64,000 nucleotides of DNA from Scatomorpha stercorigallinarum. GTDB taxonomy: Bacteria > Bacillota > Clostridia > Oscillospirales > Oscillospiraceae. Location: NCBI GenBank assembly GCA_944387865.1, contig CALXGN010000006.1, positions 62,001 to 126,000 of the forward strand, in the 5' to 3' direction. Made by a program: the position numbers and the translations under genes. Shown piece after piece: positions 32,707-40,932 of the stretch. The notes under the pieces were generated by a model, which made no database searches, was not told where the DNA came from, and saw only the letters and a list, made by a program, of their open reading frames with translations. Each line of letters opens with the position of its first letter. Position 1 is the stretch's first letter.

Positions 32707-33720
32707 ATGAGCATCAGAATTGGTATCAACGGGTTTGGCCGCATCGGCCGCCTCGTCTTCCGCGCCGGCATCGTCCGTGACGACATCGAGATCGTCGCCG
32801 TGAACGCCCCGGACAAGAAGCCCGAGCAGCTCGCTTACGTCGTGAAGTACGACACCGTGCACGGCCGCTTCAACGGCAGCGTCGATGTCGTGGACGGCGA
32901 CCTGGTCGTCAACGGCAAGACCGTGAAGCTCCTCAACTCCCGCGACCCGGCCCAGCTGCCCTGGGGCGAGCTCGGCGTTGACTACGTCCTCGAGTGCACC
33001 GGCAAGTTCCTCACCAAGGAAGCCGCCCAGCCGCACCTGGACGCCGGTGCCAAGGTCGTTGTCCTCTCCGGCCCCAGCAAGGACGACACCCCGATGTTCG
33101 TCTGCGGCGTCAACCTGGACAAGTACGACCCCAGCATGACCGTCGTCTCCAACGCCTCCTGCACCACCAACTGCCTCGCTCCTCTGGCTAAGGTCATCAA
33201 CGACAACTTCGGCATCGTCGAGGGCCTGATGACCACCGTGCACGCCGGCACCGCCAGCCAGCAGGTCGTTGACGCCTTCTCCAAGAAGAACTGGCGCCTG
33301 AGCCGTAGCTGCTTCGACAACATCATCCCCACCACCACCGGCGCCGCCAAGGCTGTCGGCAAGGTCATCCCCGAGCTGAAGGGCAAGCTGACCGGCATGT
33401 CCATGCGTATCCCCAGCGCCGATGTCTCCATCGTTGACCTCACCTGCCGCCTCGAGAAGGGCGCCACCATGGACGAGATCTGCGCCGCCGTCAAGGCCGC
33501 CGTTGACGGCCCCATGGCCGGTGTCATGGAGTACGTGGACGAGGAGGTCGTCTCCAGCGACTTCCGCACCGATCCCCACACCTCCATCTTCGACGCCAAG
33601 GCCGGCATCAGCCTCAACCCCAACTTCGTGAAGCTCGTTGCCTGGTACGATAACGAGTGGGGCTTCTCCAACAAGATGCTCGACCTCACCGCTCACATCG
33701 ACAGCGTGCGCAACAAGTAA
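32707..33720 (+). CDS. gap: glyceraldehyde-3-phosphate dehydrogenase, type I
   Basis: 337 residues. NAD-binding start R-I-G-I-N-G-F-G-R-I-G-R-L, catalytic S-N-A-S-C-T-T-N with the active Cys, and W-Y-D-N-E-W-G-F-S. Standard glycolytic enzyme. ATG 32707 has GGAGG 7 bases upstream, so the in-frame start at 32692 is not used. Codon choice is strikingly C-ended and uniform compared with neighbours, a sign of very high expression. Own promoter and terminator. Confidence 0.98.
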   Translation: MSIRIGINGFGRIGRLVFRAGIVRDDIEIVAVNAPDKKPEQLAYVVKYDTVHGRFNGSVDVVDGDLVVNGKTVKLLNSRDPAQLPWGELGVDYVLECTGKFLTKEAAQPHLDAGAKVVVLSGPSKDDTPMFVCGVNLDKYDPSMTVVSNASCTTNCLAPLAKVINDNFGIVEGLMTTVHAGTASQQVVDAFSKKNWRLSRSCFDNIIPTTTGAAKAVGKVIPELKGKLTGMSMRIPSADVSIVDLTCRLEKGATMDEICAAVKAAVDGPMAGVMEYVDEEVVSSDFRTDPHTSIFDAKAGISLNPNFVKLVAWYDNEWGFSNKMLDLTAHIDSVRNK

Positions 33721-33733
33721 TCAGCTATAATCA

Positions 33734-33770
33734 AAGGCGCGCCGTTCGCGGCGCGCCTTATTCTTTTTTG
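33734..33770 (+). terminator. terminator of gap
   Basis: AAGGCGCGCCG, TTCG tetraloop, CGGCGCGCCTT, then ATTCTTTTTT. Confidence 0.93.
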
Positions 33771-33794
33771 CGCTCTGCGCATCCTGGAGGTTCT

Positions 33795-34583
33795 ATGGAT
33801 CTTCGACCAGTCGGCATATTTGACTCCGGCCTCGGCGGGCTGACCGCCGTGCGCGAGCTGCGGCGGCTGCTGCCGGCGGAGGACATCGTCTATTTCGGCG
33901 ACACGGCGCGCGTGCCCTACGGCGGGCGCAGCGTGGAGGAGCTGGAGGGCATCGCCATTGACGACACGCGATTCCTGCTCTCGCACGGCGTGAAGGCCAT
34001 ACTTGTGGCCTGCGGCACAGTGAGCTCCAACTGCCTGGGGGCCGTGTCGCGCGCATCGCGTCTGCCCGTGACAGGCGTGGTGGTGCCGGCGGCGCGGGAG
34101 GCCGTGCAGGCGACGAGGAGCGGCCGCGTGGGCGTGCTCGCCACCATGGCCACCGCGCGCAGCGGCGCCTTCGCTCGGGAGATAGCGGCCATGGAGCCGG
34201 ACATCGAGGTCGTCACCGAGGGCACCGGCGAGCTGGTGCCGCTGGTGGAGAGCGGGCGCACCTCGCTTGGCGACAGCGGCGTCCGCGCGGCGCTCGAGCG
34301 CTGCCTGCGGCCCTTTGCCGGCGGCGCGGTGGACACGCTGATCCTCGGCTGCACGCACTACCCGCTGCTGGGGGAGGCCATCGCCGGCCTGCTGGGCCCG
34401 GGCGTGACGCTCATCGACACCGGCGCCGCCGGCGCGCGGGAGCTCGCCTGCCTGCTGCGCGAGGCCGGCATCGCCTGCAACGCGCGGCGCATAGGCGCGC
34501 TGGAGCTGCACGCGAGCGGCGACGCGGAGGAGTTTGAACGCCTGGCGGAGGTGTTCCTCGGCGCGCCGCAGCGGGGCTGCTGA
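33795..34583 (+). CDS. murI: glutamate racemase
   Basis: 262 residues; makes D-glutamate for peptidoglycan. Both catalytic Cys contexts are present: V-A-C-G-T-V-S-S-N near residue 76 and L-G-C-T-H-Y-P-L-L near residue 190. The N terminus I-F-D-S-G-L-G-G-L-T-A-V and Y-F-G-D-T-A-R-V-P-Y-G are diagnostic. ATG 33795 follows CTGGAGG. Terminator directly downstream. Confidence 0.97.
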   Translation: MDLRPVGIFDSGLGGLTAVRELRRLLPAEDIVYFGDTARVPYGGRSVEELEGIAIDDTRFLLSHGVKAILVACGTVSSNCLGAVSRASRLPVTGVVVPAAREAVQATRSGRVGVLATMATARSGAFAREIAAMEPDIEVVTEGTGELVPLVESGRTSLGDSGVRAALERCLRPFAGGAVDTLILGCTHYPLLGEAIAGLLGPGVTLIDTGAAGARELACLLREAGIACNARRIGALELHASGDAEEFERLAEVFLGAPQRGC

Positions 34584-34590
34584 ATGTAAT

Positions 34591-34634
34591 AACGCCCTTC
34601 CGGGTGGCGGAGCCATGCGGAAGGGCGTTTTTTT
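34591..34634 (+). terminator. terminator of murI
   Basis: AACGCCCTTCCG paired with CGGAAGGGCGTT across a 15-base loop, followed by TTTTTT. Confidence 0.92.
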
Positions 34635-34664
34635 ATGCAGTCGCAATGTTATGTAAACCTATAT

Positions 34665-36116
34665 TCAGCCGTAGCGCACGTTTGAGAGGCTCCACTCCGT
34701 CCAATCGCTGCCGGCGTGGGACTCGAGGGCGGCGATGAGCGAGACGAGCTCCGGCGTGGGCTCGGACGCCTGCAGGCGGCGCAGGGCGGGGAGGACGTCC
34801 GGCGAGAGGCCGGCGAGATAGGCGGTGTCCACGCTCTCCAGCTCGCCGGCGAGGTAGGCGTCAACGTTCCAGCCGGCGACGCGGGCATCCACGTTGCAGA
34901 GGTTGAAGGCTATCCAGCCGGCGAGGCCGATGGCGGCGAACCAGGGCCAGAAGCGGAAGCCGGGCCGCAGGGCCTTCACCGAGGCGAGGGCCAGGCAGCA
35001 GAGGATGAAGGCCATGGCCCAGAGCGTCATCGCCCGCAGGACGCTGAGGCCGTAGGCGAGGATATAGAGCCTCATGCGCCAGAAGGCGGAGGCGAGGATG
35101 ACGGCCGTCAGCGCCGCCAGCAGCAGGCAGAGGGCGCGCACGGCGCGGGAATGCCCGGCGCGCACCGCGCAGAAGAGCAGCACGGCCAGGTCCACCGCCG
35201 CGACGAGCACCAGCTGCATGAAGCCGCTGCGGGCGTATTCGGCCCAGCCGCCCTCCATGGCGGCGGCCTCCGCCCCGCCGAAGAGGTATTCGAACTGCAC
35301 GGCGGCGAATAGGGCATAGAGCGAGCAGAGAAGCGTGAGGGCCGTGACGTAGGGCACGGCGCTGCGCTCGAGACGCTCCTCCGCCGGCCCCTGTGCCTCA
35401 GCGTTGCCCTCCGCGGACGGATGGCAGAGAAAAAAGACGGCGGAGAAGAAGCAGAGCGTGAAAAAGAGCGTGTCCAGCGCCTTGAACAGCGCGCTCAGCG
35501 CGTCGAGGTCCATCAGCCAGTCCGCAAAGGAGCCGAACACGCCGCTGAACACGGCGTCCGCCGAGGCGAGCAGCGCGCCGCACAGGAGCAGCAGCGGCAG
35601 GGCGCAGAGCGCGCCGAGCGCCACGCCGCGGACCCGCCCGCGGCCGTCGCCGCGAAAGAGGGAGCCCAGCAGGCGGAAGGGCTCGCCCCAGCGCGTGAAC
35701 AGCGCGCGGAGGGCGAGGCCCACGGCCTCGTATGTGCAGCGCGCGTCCGTCAGCGCGCGCCCGGAGACGCCGGAGAGCGAGAAAAAGGACAGCGCGGAGG
35801 CGCAGAGGATGAGCACGCAGTTCACCGCGCGCACGGAGGCGTCGCCATATACGGCGCAGCAGAGCGCGAGCAGCAGCGCGCCGGCGGCGAGGAAGATGTT
35901 ATATGCGTTCCAGCGCGCGCTTTTGCCCAGGAAGAGCAGCACCGCCGCCCAGATGGCCGCCGTCACGGCGGTGATACCGAGGGCCGGGCCGCCTTCGCCG
36001 AGGGCGAGGCAGATGAGCTGATAGAGCGGGAACACCGCCCGCCAGAGCATGGCGAGGGCCACGGCGGCGGGCAGCAGCAGCCAGCCGCGGGAGGAAGGGC
36101 GCGTGAGCTCAGTCAT
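34665..36116 (-). CDS. DUF4173/DUF4153-type membrane protein
   Basis: 483 residues with about twelve hydrophobic segments and a soluble C-terminal tail. The stretch Y-A-R-S-G-F-M-Q-L-V-L-V-A-A-V-D-L matches the conserved core of the DUF4173 family. The function of the family is unknown. ATG 36116 overlaps the XRE gene by 8 bases and has GGAGGAGGG upstream. Last gene of the DUF2975-XRE-DUF4173 operon. Confidence 0.82.
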   Translation of the reverse strand: MTELTRPSSRGWLLLPAAVALAMLWRAVFPLYQLICLALGEGGPALGITAVTAAIWAAVLLFLGKSARWNAYNIFLAAGALLLALCCAVYGDASVRAVNCVLILCASALSFFSLSGVSGRALTDARCTYEAVGLALRALFTRWGEPFRLLGSLFRGDGRGRVRGVALGALCALPLLLLCGALLASADAVFSGVFGSFADWLMDLDALSALFKALDTLFFTLCFFSAVFFLCHPSAEGNAEAQGPAEERLERSAVPYVTALTLLCSLYALFAAVQFEYLFGGAEAAAMEGGWAEYARSGFMQLVLVAAVDLAVLLFCAVRAGHSRAVRALCLLLAALTAVILASAFWRMRLYILAYGLSVLRAMTLWAMAFILCCLALASVKALRPGFRFWPWFAAIGLAGWIAFNLCNVDARVAGWNVDAYLAGELESVDTAYLAGLSPDVLPALRRLQASEPTPELVSLIAALESHAGSDWTEWSLSNVRYG

Positions 36117-36324
36117 TTTTACCCTCCTCCGTGTATTCAAGTATGTCCCCGGGCTGGCAGTCCAGCGCGCGGCAGAGCGCGTCCAGTGTGGAGAAGCGCA
36201 CGGCCTTCGCCTTGCCTGTTTTGAGGACGGAGAGGTTGGCCAGCGTGATGCCCACGCGCTCGCTGAGCTCCGTGAGGCTCAGTTTGCGCCGGGCGAGCAT
36301 GACGTCGAGGTTTATGCGTATCAT
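36109..36324 (-). CDS. XRE-family HTH regulator (Cro/CI short type)
   Basis: 71 residues, almost only a helix-turn-helix: M-L-A-R-R-K-L-S-L-T-E-L-S-E-R-V-G-I-T-L-A-N-L-S-V-L in two pieces, then the conserved R-F-S-T-L-D-A-L-C-R-A-L-D-C-Q-P-G-D-I-L-E-Y ending. This group is regularly encoded next to DUF2975 proteins, as here (9-base gap). Probably autoregulates through the palindrome at 36873. Confidence 0.94.
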   Translation of the reverse strand: MIRINLDVMLARRKLSLTELSERVGITLANLSVLKTGKAKAVRFSTLDALCRALDCQPGDILEYTEEGKND

Positions 36325-36333
36325 GGCGGCACC

Positions 36334-36813
36334 TCAGATGGTCAGGTCGTTTTCCGACTGCATGTCGGCGGCCTTGCGCGTCAGGTGGGAGAGCGCGGCG
36401 CAGCAGACGCTTACGGCCGAGCCGATGGCGCAGAGGACGACCCCGCCGATGATGAGCGAGATGTGCAGCAGGTGGAAATACGCCAGCACCACCGCCGCCA
36501 GCAGGTACAGCACCGTGTCCAGCAGGGCGAGCAGGCTGCACGCGCGCAGGCGGTCGGCATTTTTGCGGCAGAAGCTGTTGTCGCGGCCGATCTCCACCGC
36601 TATCAGCCACACGAGGGCGATGAAGGCGTATACGGGTACCGTCGTCACCCAGAAAAATATCAGGCAGGGAAGATAGGCCGGCGCGAGGTTGGGATTTTCC
36701 CCGGCGATGTCCTGCCCCACGGAGGGCACGAACACCAGCGCCAGGAACAGCACGCACAGCGCGCCCAGGGCAAGTATGATCCGTAGCCAGACCGAGAGTT
36801 CTTTCTGTTTCAA
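36334..36813 (-). CDS. DUF2975 membrane protein
   Basis: 159 residues with four hydrophobic helices in DUF2975 order and the loop I-G-R-D-N-S-F-C-R-K-N-A-D-R-L-R between helices two and three, the most conserved piece of the family. TTG 36813 is preferred because AAGGGGGAG precedes it. Function unknown; the invariant pairing with a short XRE regulator suggests a membrane-signal switch. Confidence 0.88.
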   Translation of the reverse strand: MKQKELSVWLRIILALGALCVLFLALVFVPSVGQDIAGENPNLAPAYLPCLIFFWVTTVPVYAFIALVWLIAVEIGRDNSFCRKNADRLRACSLLALLDTVLYLLAAVVLAYFHLLHISLIIGGVVLCAIGSAVSVCCAALSHLTRKAADMQSENDLTI

Positions 36814-36836
36814 GAAAACTCCCCCTTTCACGGACG

Positions 36837-36865
36837 AGCATAGCACGCGAATTACCGAAAGTCAA
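36837..36865 (-). promoter_or_regulatory. promoter of the DUF2975 operon
   Basis: Minus strand TTGACT (36860-36865), 17-base spacer, TATGCT (36837-36842), about 25 bases before the start codon. Confidence 0.8.
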
Positions 36866-36872
36866 GAAAAAT

Positions 36873-36889
36873 TTATCGATAATCGATAA
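36873..36889. promoter_or_regulatory. 17-bp palindrome, candidate operator
   Basis: TTATCGAT-A-ATCGATAA, perfect, centred 16 bp upstream of the -35 element. Also readable as two direct ATCGATA copies. Likely site for the XRE protein of this operon. Confidence 0.6.
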
Positions 36890-36904
36890 TACAACAGGCA
36901 AAGC

Positions 36905-36934
36905 AAACCGCGGAGGGATTGCCCTCCGCGGTTT
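36905..36934. terminator. terminator of the E2-like gene
   Basis: AAACCGCGGAGGG, ATTG, CCCTCCGCGGTTT: a perfect 13-bp hairpin between the divergent ends. Confidence 0.8.
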
Positions 36935-36984
36935 GGCGGCGATTTGCCTCAGGGCGCAGCTATCTGCCTCCACACGCAGTGTGG

Positions 36985-37860
36985 TCAGTCGATGTCCTCG
37001 ATTATCTTTTCGGGGGCGCGCTCAAGCTCGTGGGGGTTTTTGAGGTAGTAGCGCAGGTATTTGAAAGCGCTGGCGTAGTAGTTGCCGTCGCAGATGCGCT
37101 CGTCGCAGACGATCTTGTAGTCAACGTATTTGTGCTCCACGGGCTGGCCGTGGCGGTCCAGCTCCACCTCGCGCCGCTTGGCGCCGAAGGCCAGGAACAC
37201 CGGCAGGTTGCCGAAGTTGTAGATGTGGTGGTAAATGGGGCCGATGCCCAGCGAGCCCAGGTCGGTGATGATCATCGAGCCGTGGAAGGGGCTGACGCGC
37301 AGCAGCGACATCGGCAGCCAGTCGAAGTAGTCGGCCAGCTTGATGAGCTTGACGGCCAGCTTCAGCAGCAGCCGCGGCGTGCTCATGAGGATACGCGCGG
37401 CCTTCTCCGTGCCGCTGTCGTCGCTGGAGCGGATCTCCTCCACGGCGTCGTTCATCTTGCGGTAGACGTCATAAATGGTGTCCGTCAGCTCGAAATCGAC
37501 CTTCGCGCAGGTCTCCTCAGAGTCCACCGTGATGCCGCGCTTGACCATCATATTGATGGTGATGGTGTTGCGGGCGTAGACACGCTGGCCGGAGACAAAG
37601 CGGTTCAGGCCTGGGAGGTGGCAGAGCACTCGGATGTAGGCAGCGATGAAGAGGTGCAGCATCCCGAGGCCCTTGTAGCCCTCCTGCCTCTTAGCGCGGA
37701 GCCAGCGGTCGGTGTCCGATATTTCAACAGAGCCGGCAAACTGGTTGCAGGAGTCGTTGCGGTCGATCATGATGAAGGGCGTGAAGGCCATCAGGGGGGT
37801 GATGGTGCGCAGGCGCCGGCCTTCCTTGCGGTCGCCGAAGCGGCGGCGGGTGTCGCTCAT
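36985..37860 (-). CDS. 2-oxoacid dehydrogenase E2-like acyltransferase, no lipoyl domain
   Basis: 291 residues of the CoA-dependent acyltransferase fold shared by E2 catalytic domains and chloramphenicol acetyltransferase. No lipoyl or E1-binding domain is present. The active-site motif is normally D-H-R-x-x-D-G; here residues 253-259 read D-E-R-I-C-D-G, with Glu in place of the catalytic His. The protein may therefore bind rather than transfer, or use another residue. No E1 or E3 gene is nearby. ATG 37860 follows AAGGAGGAG. Confidence 0.82.
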   Translation of the reverse strand: MSDTRRRFGDRKEGRRLRTITPLMAFTPFIMIDRNDSCNQFAGSVEISDTDRWLRAKRQEGYKGLGMLHLFIAAYIRVLCHLPGLNRFVSGQRVYARNTITINMMVKRGITVDSEETCAKVDFELTDTIYDVYRKMNDAVEEIRSSDDSGTEKAARILMSTPRLLLKLAVKLIKLADYFDWLPMSLLRVSPFHGSMIITDLGSLGIGPIYHHIYNFGNLPVFLAFGAKRREVELDRHGQPVEHKYVDYKIVCDERICDGNYYASAFKYLRYYLKNPHELERAPEKIIEDID

Positions 37861-37970
37861 TTGGGTACTCCTCCTTACGTGCGCGCAATTATAAATCATT
37901 ATAATACCTGAAAACGGAAATAGCAAGTGGTTAATGGGCCGGGCGGGAGAAAAGGCCCGCTTTCGTAGGG

Positions 37971-38025
37971 ATTGACAAAAAATTGACGGCGTTTCAGGAC
38001 GTTAAATGGTTGTAATTTTGTCAAT
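37971..38025. promoter_or_regulatory. inverted repeat upstream of the V-ATPase operon
   Basis: ATTGACAAAA (37971-37980) and TTTTGTCAAT (38016-38025), exact complements 35 bases apart. Could be two regulator half-sites or a second promoter on each strand (both arms contain TTGACA). Confidence 0.4.
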
Positions 38026-38042
38026 TTGTGAGTGAAAACTGC

Positions 38043-38071
38043 TTGATGAACGGAGATTTTTTTGCTATTAT
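38043..38071 (+). promoter_or_regulatory. promoter of the V-type ATPase operon
   Basis: TTGATG (38043-38048), 17-base spacer, TATTAT (38066-38071), 67 bases before the first gene. Confidence 0.7.
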
Positions 38072-38137
38072 GTTAGAGGCAAACTAATTTGGCGGAGACT
38101 GCTCTCGTTCTCCGCCGTTTCGGCGGGAGGTGTATCA

Positions 38138-38452
38138 ATGTCTTTGGAAGCGATAACGACGATCAGCGAAGCGGAGGAAAGCGCCCGGCGGCTGAAGGCC
38201 GAGGCCATCGCCGCGGCAAAGGCGGCGGAGGCCGCCGCGGCTGCGGAGGGCAAGGCGGCCATCGAGGCGGCGGCCAGAAAGGCCGCGTCCGAGCTGGCCG
38301 AGCTGCGGGCCAAATCCGACGAGAAGGCGCGCGAGGACGCGCGGCAGCTCGCCTCGGATACGGAGAACAAAAAGGCGGCGATGAGGGCCCGGGCGGACGC
38401 CAGGCTCGGCAAGGCCGCGGCGCTCATCGTGGAAAGGGTAGTGAACGGCTGA
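38138..38452 (+). CDS. V-type ATPase subunit G/H-like peripheral stalk protein
   Basis: 104 residues, one long Ala/Glu/Lys-rich coiled coil. It forms the peripheral stalk with subunit E, linking the catalytic head to subunit I. First of nine genes H-I-K-E-C-F-A-B-D, all forward with short gaps or overlaps. The family is identified by size, composition and position rather than by a motif. Confidence 0.85.
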   Translation: MSLEAITTISEAEESARRLKAEAIAAAKAAEAAAAAEGKAAIEAAARKAASELAELRAKSDEKAREDARQLASDTENKKAAMRARADARLGKAAALIVERVVNG

Positions 38453-38453
38453 C

Positions 38454-40403
38454 ATGATCGAAAGGATGAAAAAGCTCACGCTGCTGGCCGTGGCCTCGGA
38501 GCGCAAGGCGCTTTTGAAGGACCTGATGCTGCTCGGCTGCGTTGAGCTCAAGGAACAGGCGGCCACGGACGAGGCGACCCCCGCGCTGCGGGAGATGGGC
38601 CAGACCGGGCTCGCCACGGAAAAGGCCCGCCACGCCGCCATCACCAACGCCCTCAAGCTGCTGGACAAGTACGCGCCGGCGAAAAAGAGCTTCCTCGCGC
38701 CGCTGCCGGGCGCGGGGATCGACGAAGTGCTTGACGAGAGCACGCTGGACGCCGACGTGGAGCTCTGCGAGCACATCGCAGAGCTGGAAGAGCGCATCCG
38801 CCGCGCAACGGCGGAGGAGGGGCGCGAAAAGGCGGCCATCGAGGCGCTCAGCCCCTGGGCGGAGCTGGACATGCCGCTCAGCTTCCGCGGCACGGAGCGC
38901 GCGGCGGTGACGCTGTGCTCCTTCCCGGCGGCGCTGGATATGGCGGAGGCCGACCTGGCGCTCGGCGCCGCGGCGCCGGAGGCGCAGCTCCTGCGCGTTT
39001 CAGACGACAAGGCGCTGCACTACGCGGTGCTCATCTGCCTGAAGGAGGAGCAGGACGCGGCGGCGGAGGCCCTGCGGCCGCTCGGCTTTTCCGTGATGAC
39101 GGTGCAGGAGACCGCCGGCACCGCCAAAGAGGGCATCGCGGCGGCGGAGAAGCGGCTCGCCGCCCTGGCGGAGGAAAAACAGCAGTGCGTCGCGGCGATA
39201 GCCTCGCACGCGGATGCGCGCGGCGAGCTGAAGCTGCGCGCGGACACGCTCAGCACGCGCATCGCCCGCGCGGAGGCCGAGGGCAAGCTGCTGCGGACGG
39301 ACAGCACCGTCTGCCTCAGCGGCTGGGTGGAGGCCGAACGCGAGGCCGACCTGGCCAGGACGCTGGAAAAATACGACTGCGCCTGGGAGACCGCCGACCC
39401 CACGGAGGACGAATACCCCGAGGTGCCCGTCAAGCTCAAAAACAACAAACTGACGCGCGCGCTGAACATGGTCACGGAGATGTATTCGCTCCCGGCCTAT
39501 AACAACGTGGACCCCAACCCGCTGATGGCCCCGTTCTTCATACTGTTCTACGGCATCATGCTGGCAGACATGGGCTACGGCATACTGATGGTCATCGCGG
39601 CGGCGGTCATCCTGGCCAAGAAAAAGCCGCAGAAGGGGATGCGTAATTTCTTCGAGCTCATGCTCTGGTGCGGCATCTCCACCACCATCTGGGGCGCGGT
39701 GACCGGAGGCCTGTTCTCCGACGCGCCGGTGCAGATAGCGAGGATAATCGATCCCGACACGACGTGGCAGGGCCTGCCGGCGCTGTTCACGCCGCTGAAC
39801 GACACCATCATGATACTCATCGGCGCCATGTGCCTGGGCTTCGTGCAGATCATCACCGGCATGATCGTCAGCGTGGCGATAAAGATCAGGCGCGGCGAAG
39901 TGTTCTCCGCCGTGTTCGAGGAGGGCACCTGGTGGGTCATCTTCCTCGGCATAGGCTGCTGGGTGCTGGGCATAGGCAAGATAGGCAAGATACCCGTCGT
40001 GCTGGCGATCGGCGTCGTCATGCTCTTCATTGGCTCGGCAAAGGGCAAGAAGGGCTTCGGCATATTCACCGGCTTCGTCGGCGCCATCTACAACGGCGTC
40101 ACCGGCTATTTCGGCGACATACTCAGCTATTCGCGTCTGATGGCCCTGATGCTGGCCGGCAGCGTCATCGCCCAGGTGTTCAACACCATCGCGGCGATAC
40201 CGGGGAACATCGTGGTGTTCCTCATCATCTCCCTGGTGGGCAACGCGCTGAACTTCGCGCTCAACCTGCTGGGCTGCTTCGTGCACGACCTGCGACTCCA
40301 GTGCCTGGAGTACTTCGGCAAATTCTATGAGGACGGCGGCAAGCCGTTCAGGCCCCTGGCGGTAAACACCAAGTACGTAACGGTCACCAACACTGACAAA
40401 TAA
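38454..40403 (+). CDS. ntpI: V-type ATPase subunit I (a-subunit)
   Basis: 649 residues: a cytoplasmic coiled-coil half (to about 340) that contacts the peripheral stalks, then seven or eight membrane helices. Landmarks are Y-N-N-V-D-P-N-P-L-M-A-P-F-F-I-L-F-Y-G-I-M-L-A-D-M-G-Y-G in pieces, and S-Y-S-R-L-M-A-L-M-L-A-G with the Arg that faces the rotor ring. Starts one base after the upstream stop. Confidence 0.95.
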   Translation: MIERMKKLTLLAVASERKALLKDLMLLGCVELKEQAATDEATPALREMGQTGLATEKARHAAITNALKLLDKYAPAKKSFLAPLPGAGIDEVLDESTLDADVELCEHIAELEERIRRATAEEGREKAAIEALSPWAELDMPLSFRGTERAAVTLCSFPAALDMAEADLALGAAAPEAQLLRVSDDKALHYAVLICLKEEQDAAAEALRPLGFSVMTVQETAGTAKEGIAAAEKRLAALAEEKQQCVAAIASHADARGELKLRADTLSTRIARAEAEGKLLRTDSTVCLSGWVEAEREADLARTLEKYDCAWETADPTEDEYPEVPVKLKNNKLTRALNMVTEMYSLPAYNNVDPNPLMAPFFILFYGIMLADMGYGILMVIAAAVILAKKKPQKGMRNFFELMLWCGISTTIWGAVTGGLFSDAPVQIARIIDPDTTWQGLPALFTPLNDTIMILIGAMCLGFVQIITGMIVSVAIKIRRGEVFSAVFEEGTWWVIFLGIGCWVLGIGKIGKIPVVLAIGVVMLFIGSAKGKKGFGIFTGFVGAIYNGVTGYFGDILSYSRLMALMLAGSVIAQVFNTIAAIPGNIVVFLIISLVGNALNFALNLLGCFVHDLRLQCLEYFGKFYEDGGKPFRPLAVNTKYVTVTNTDK

Positions 40404-40418
40404 GAGGAGGAAATCAAA

Positions 40419-40901
40419 ATGTTTCTTGAACAGTTCGGCGGAATGGCTCTCGGCCTGCTCGGCGCGGGCCTGGCGGCGGCTCTCAGCGGCGTAGGCTCCG
40501 CTATCGGTACCGGCATCGCCGGCGAGGCGGGCGCGGGCCTCCTGTGCGAGGACCCCAGCAAGTTCGGTAAGGTCATGATCCTGCAGGTCATCCCCGGCAC
40601 GCAGGGCCTGTACGGCCTGGTCGTCTGGTTCTTCGCCAGCTTCCAGATGGGCCTGCTGGACGGCACCATCGTTGACATGACCGTCACTGAGGGGCTCAGG
40701 TACTTCGTGGCCTGCATCCCGATGGCTCTCGGCGGCTGGCTCTCCGCCATCGCCCAGGGCAAGGTGGCCGCGGCGTCCATCAACCTGCTGGCCAAGAAGC
40801 CCGACGACTGGTCCAAGGGCATGGTGCTCTGCATCACCGTCGAGTTCTACGCCATCCTCTCGCTGCTCGCCTCCATGCTGATGATCCTGAACATCGGCTG
40901 A
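40419..40901 (+). CDS. ntpK: V-type ATPase subunit K (rotor ring proteolipid)
   Basis: 160 residues with four membrane helices, i.e. two fused hairpins. The ion-carrying Glu is E142 in the fourth helix; the first hairpin has none, as in NtpK. The residues that ligate Na+ in Enterococcus hirae NtpK (T64, Q65, Q110, E139) correspond here to T61, Q62, Q113 and E142, so a Na+-coupled rotor is likely. The strong ribosome-binding site AGAGGAGG fits the need for many copies. Confidence 0.94.
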   Translation: MFLEQFGGMALGLLGAGLAAALSGVGSAIGTGIAGEAGAGLLCEDPSKFGKVMILQVIPGTQGLYGLVVWFFASFQMGLLDGTIVDMTVTEGLRYFVACIPMALGGWLSAIAQGKVAAASINLLAKKPDDWSKGMVLCITVEFYAILSLLASMLMILNIG

Positions 40902-40932
40902 GCCACGCTCCGGCTGAGAAGGGATCGATGCT

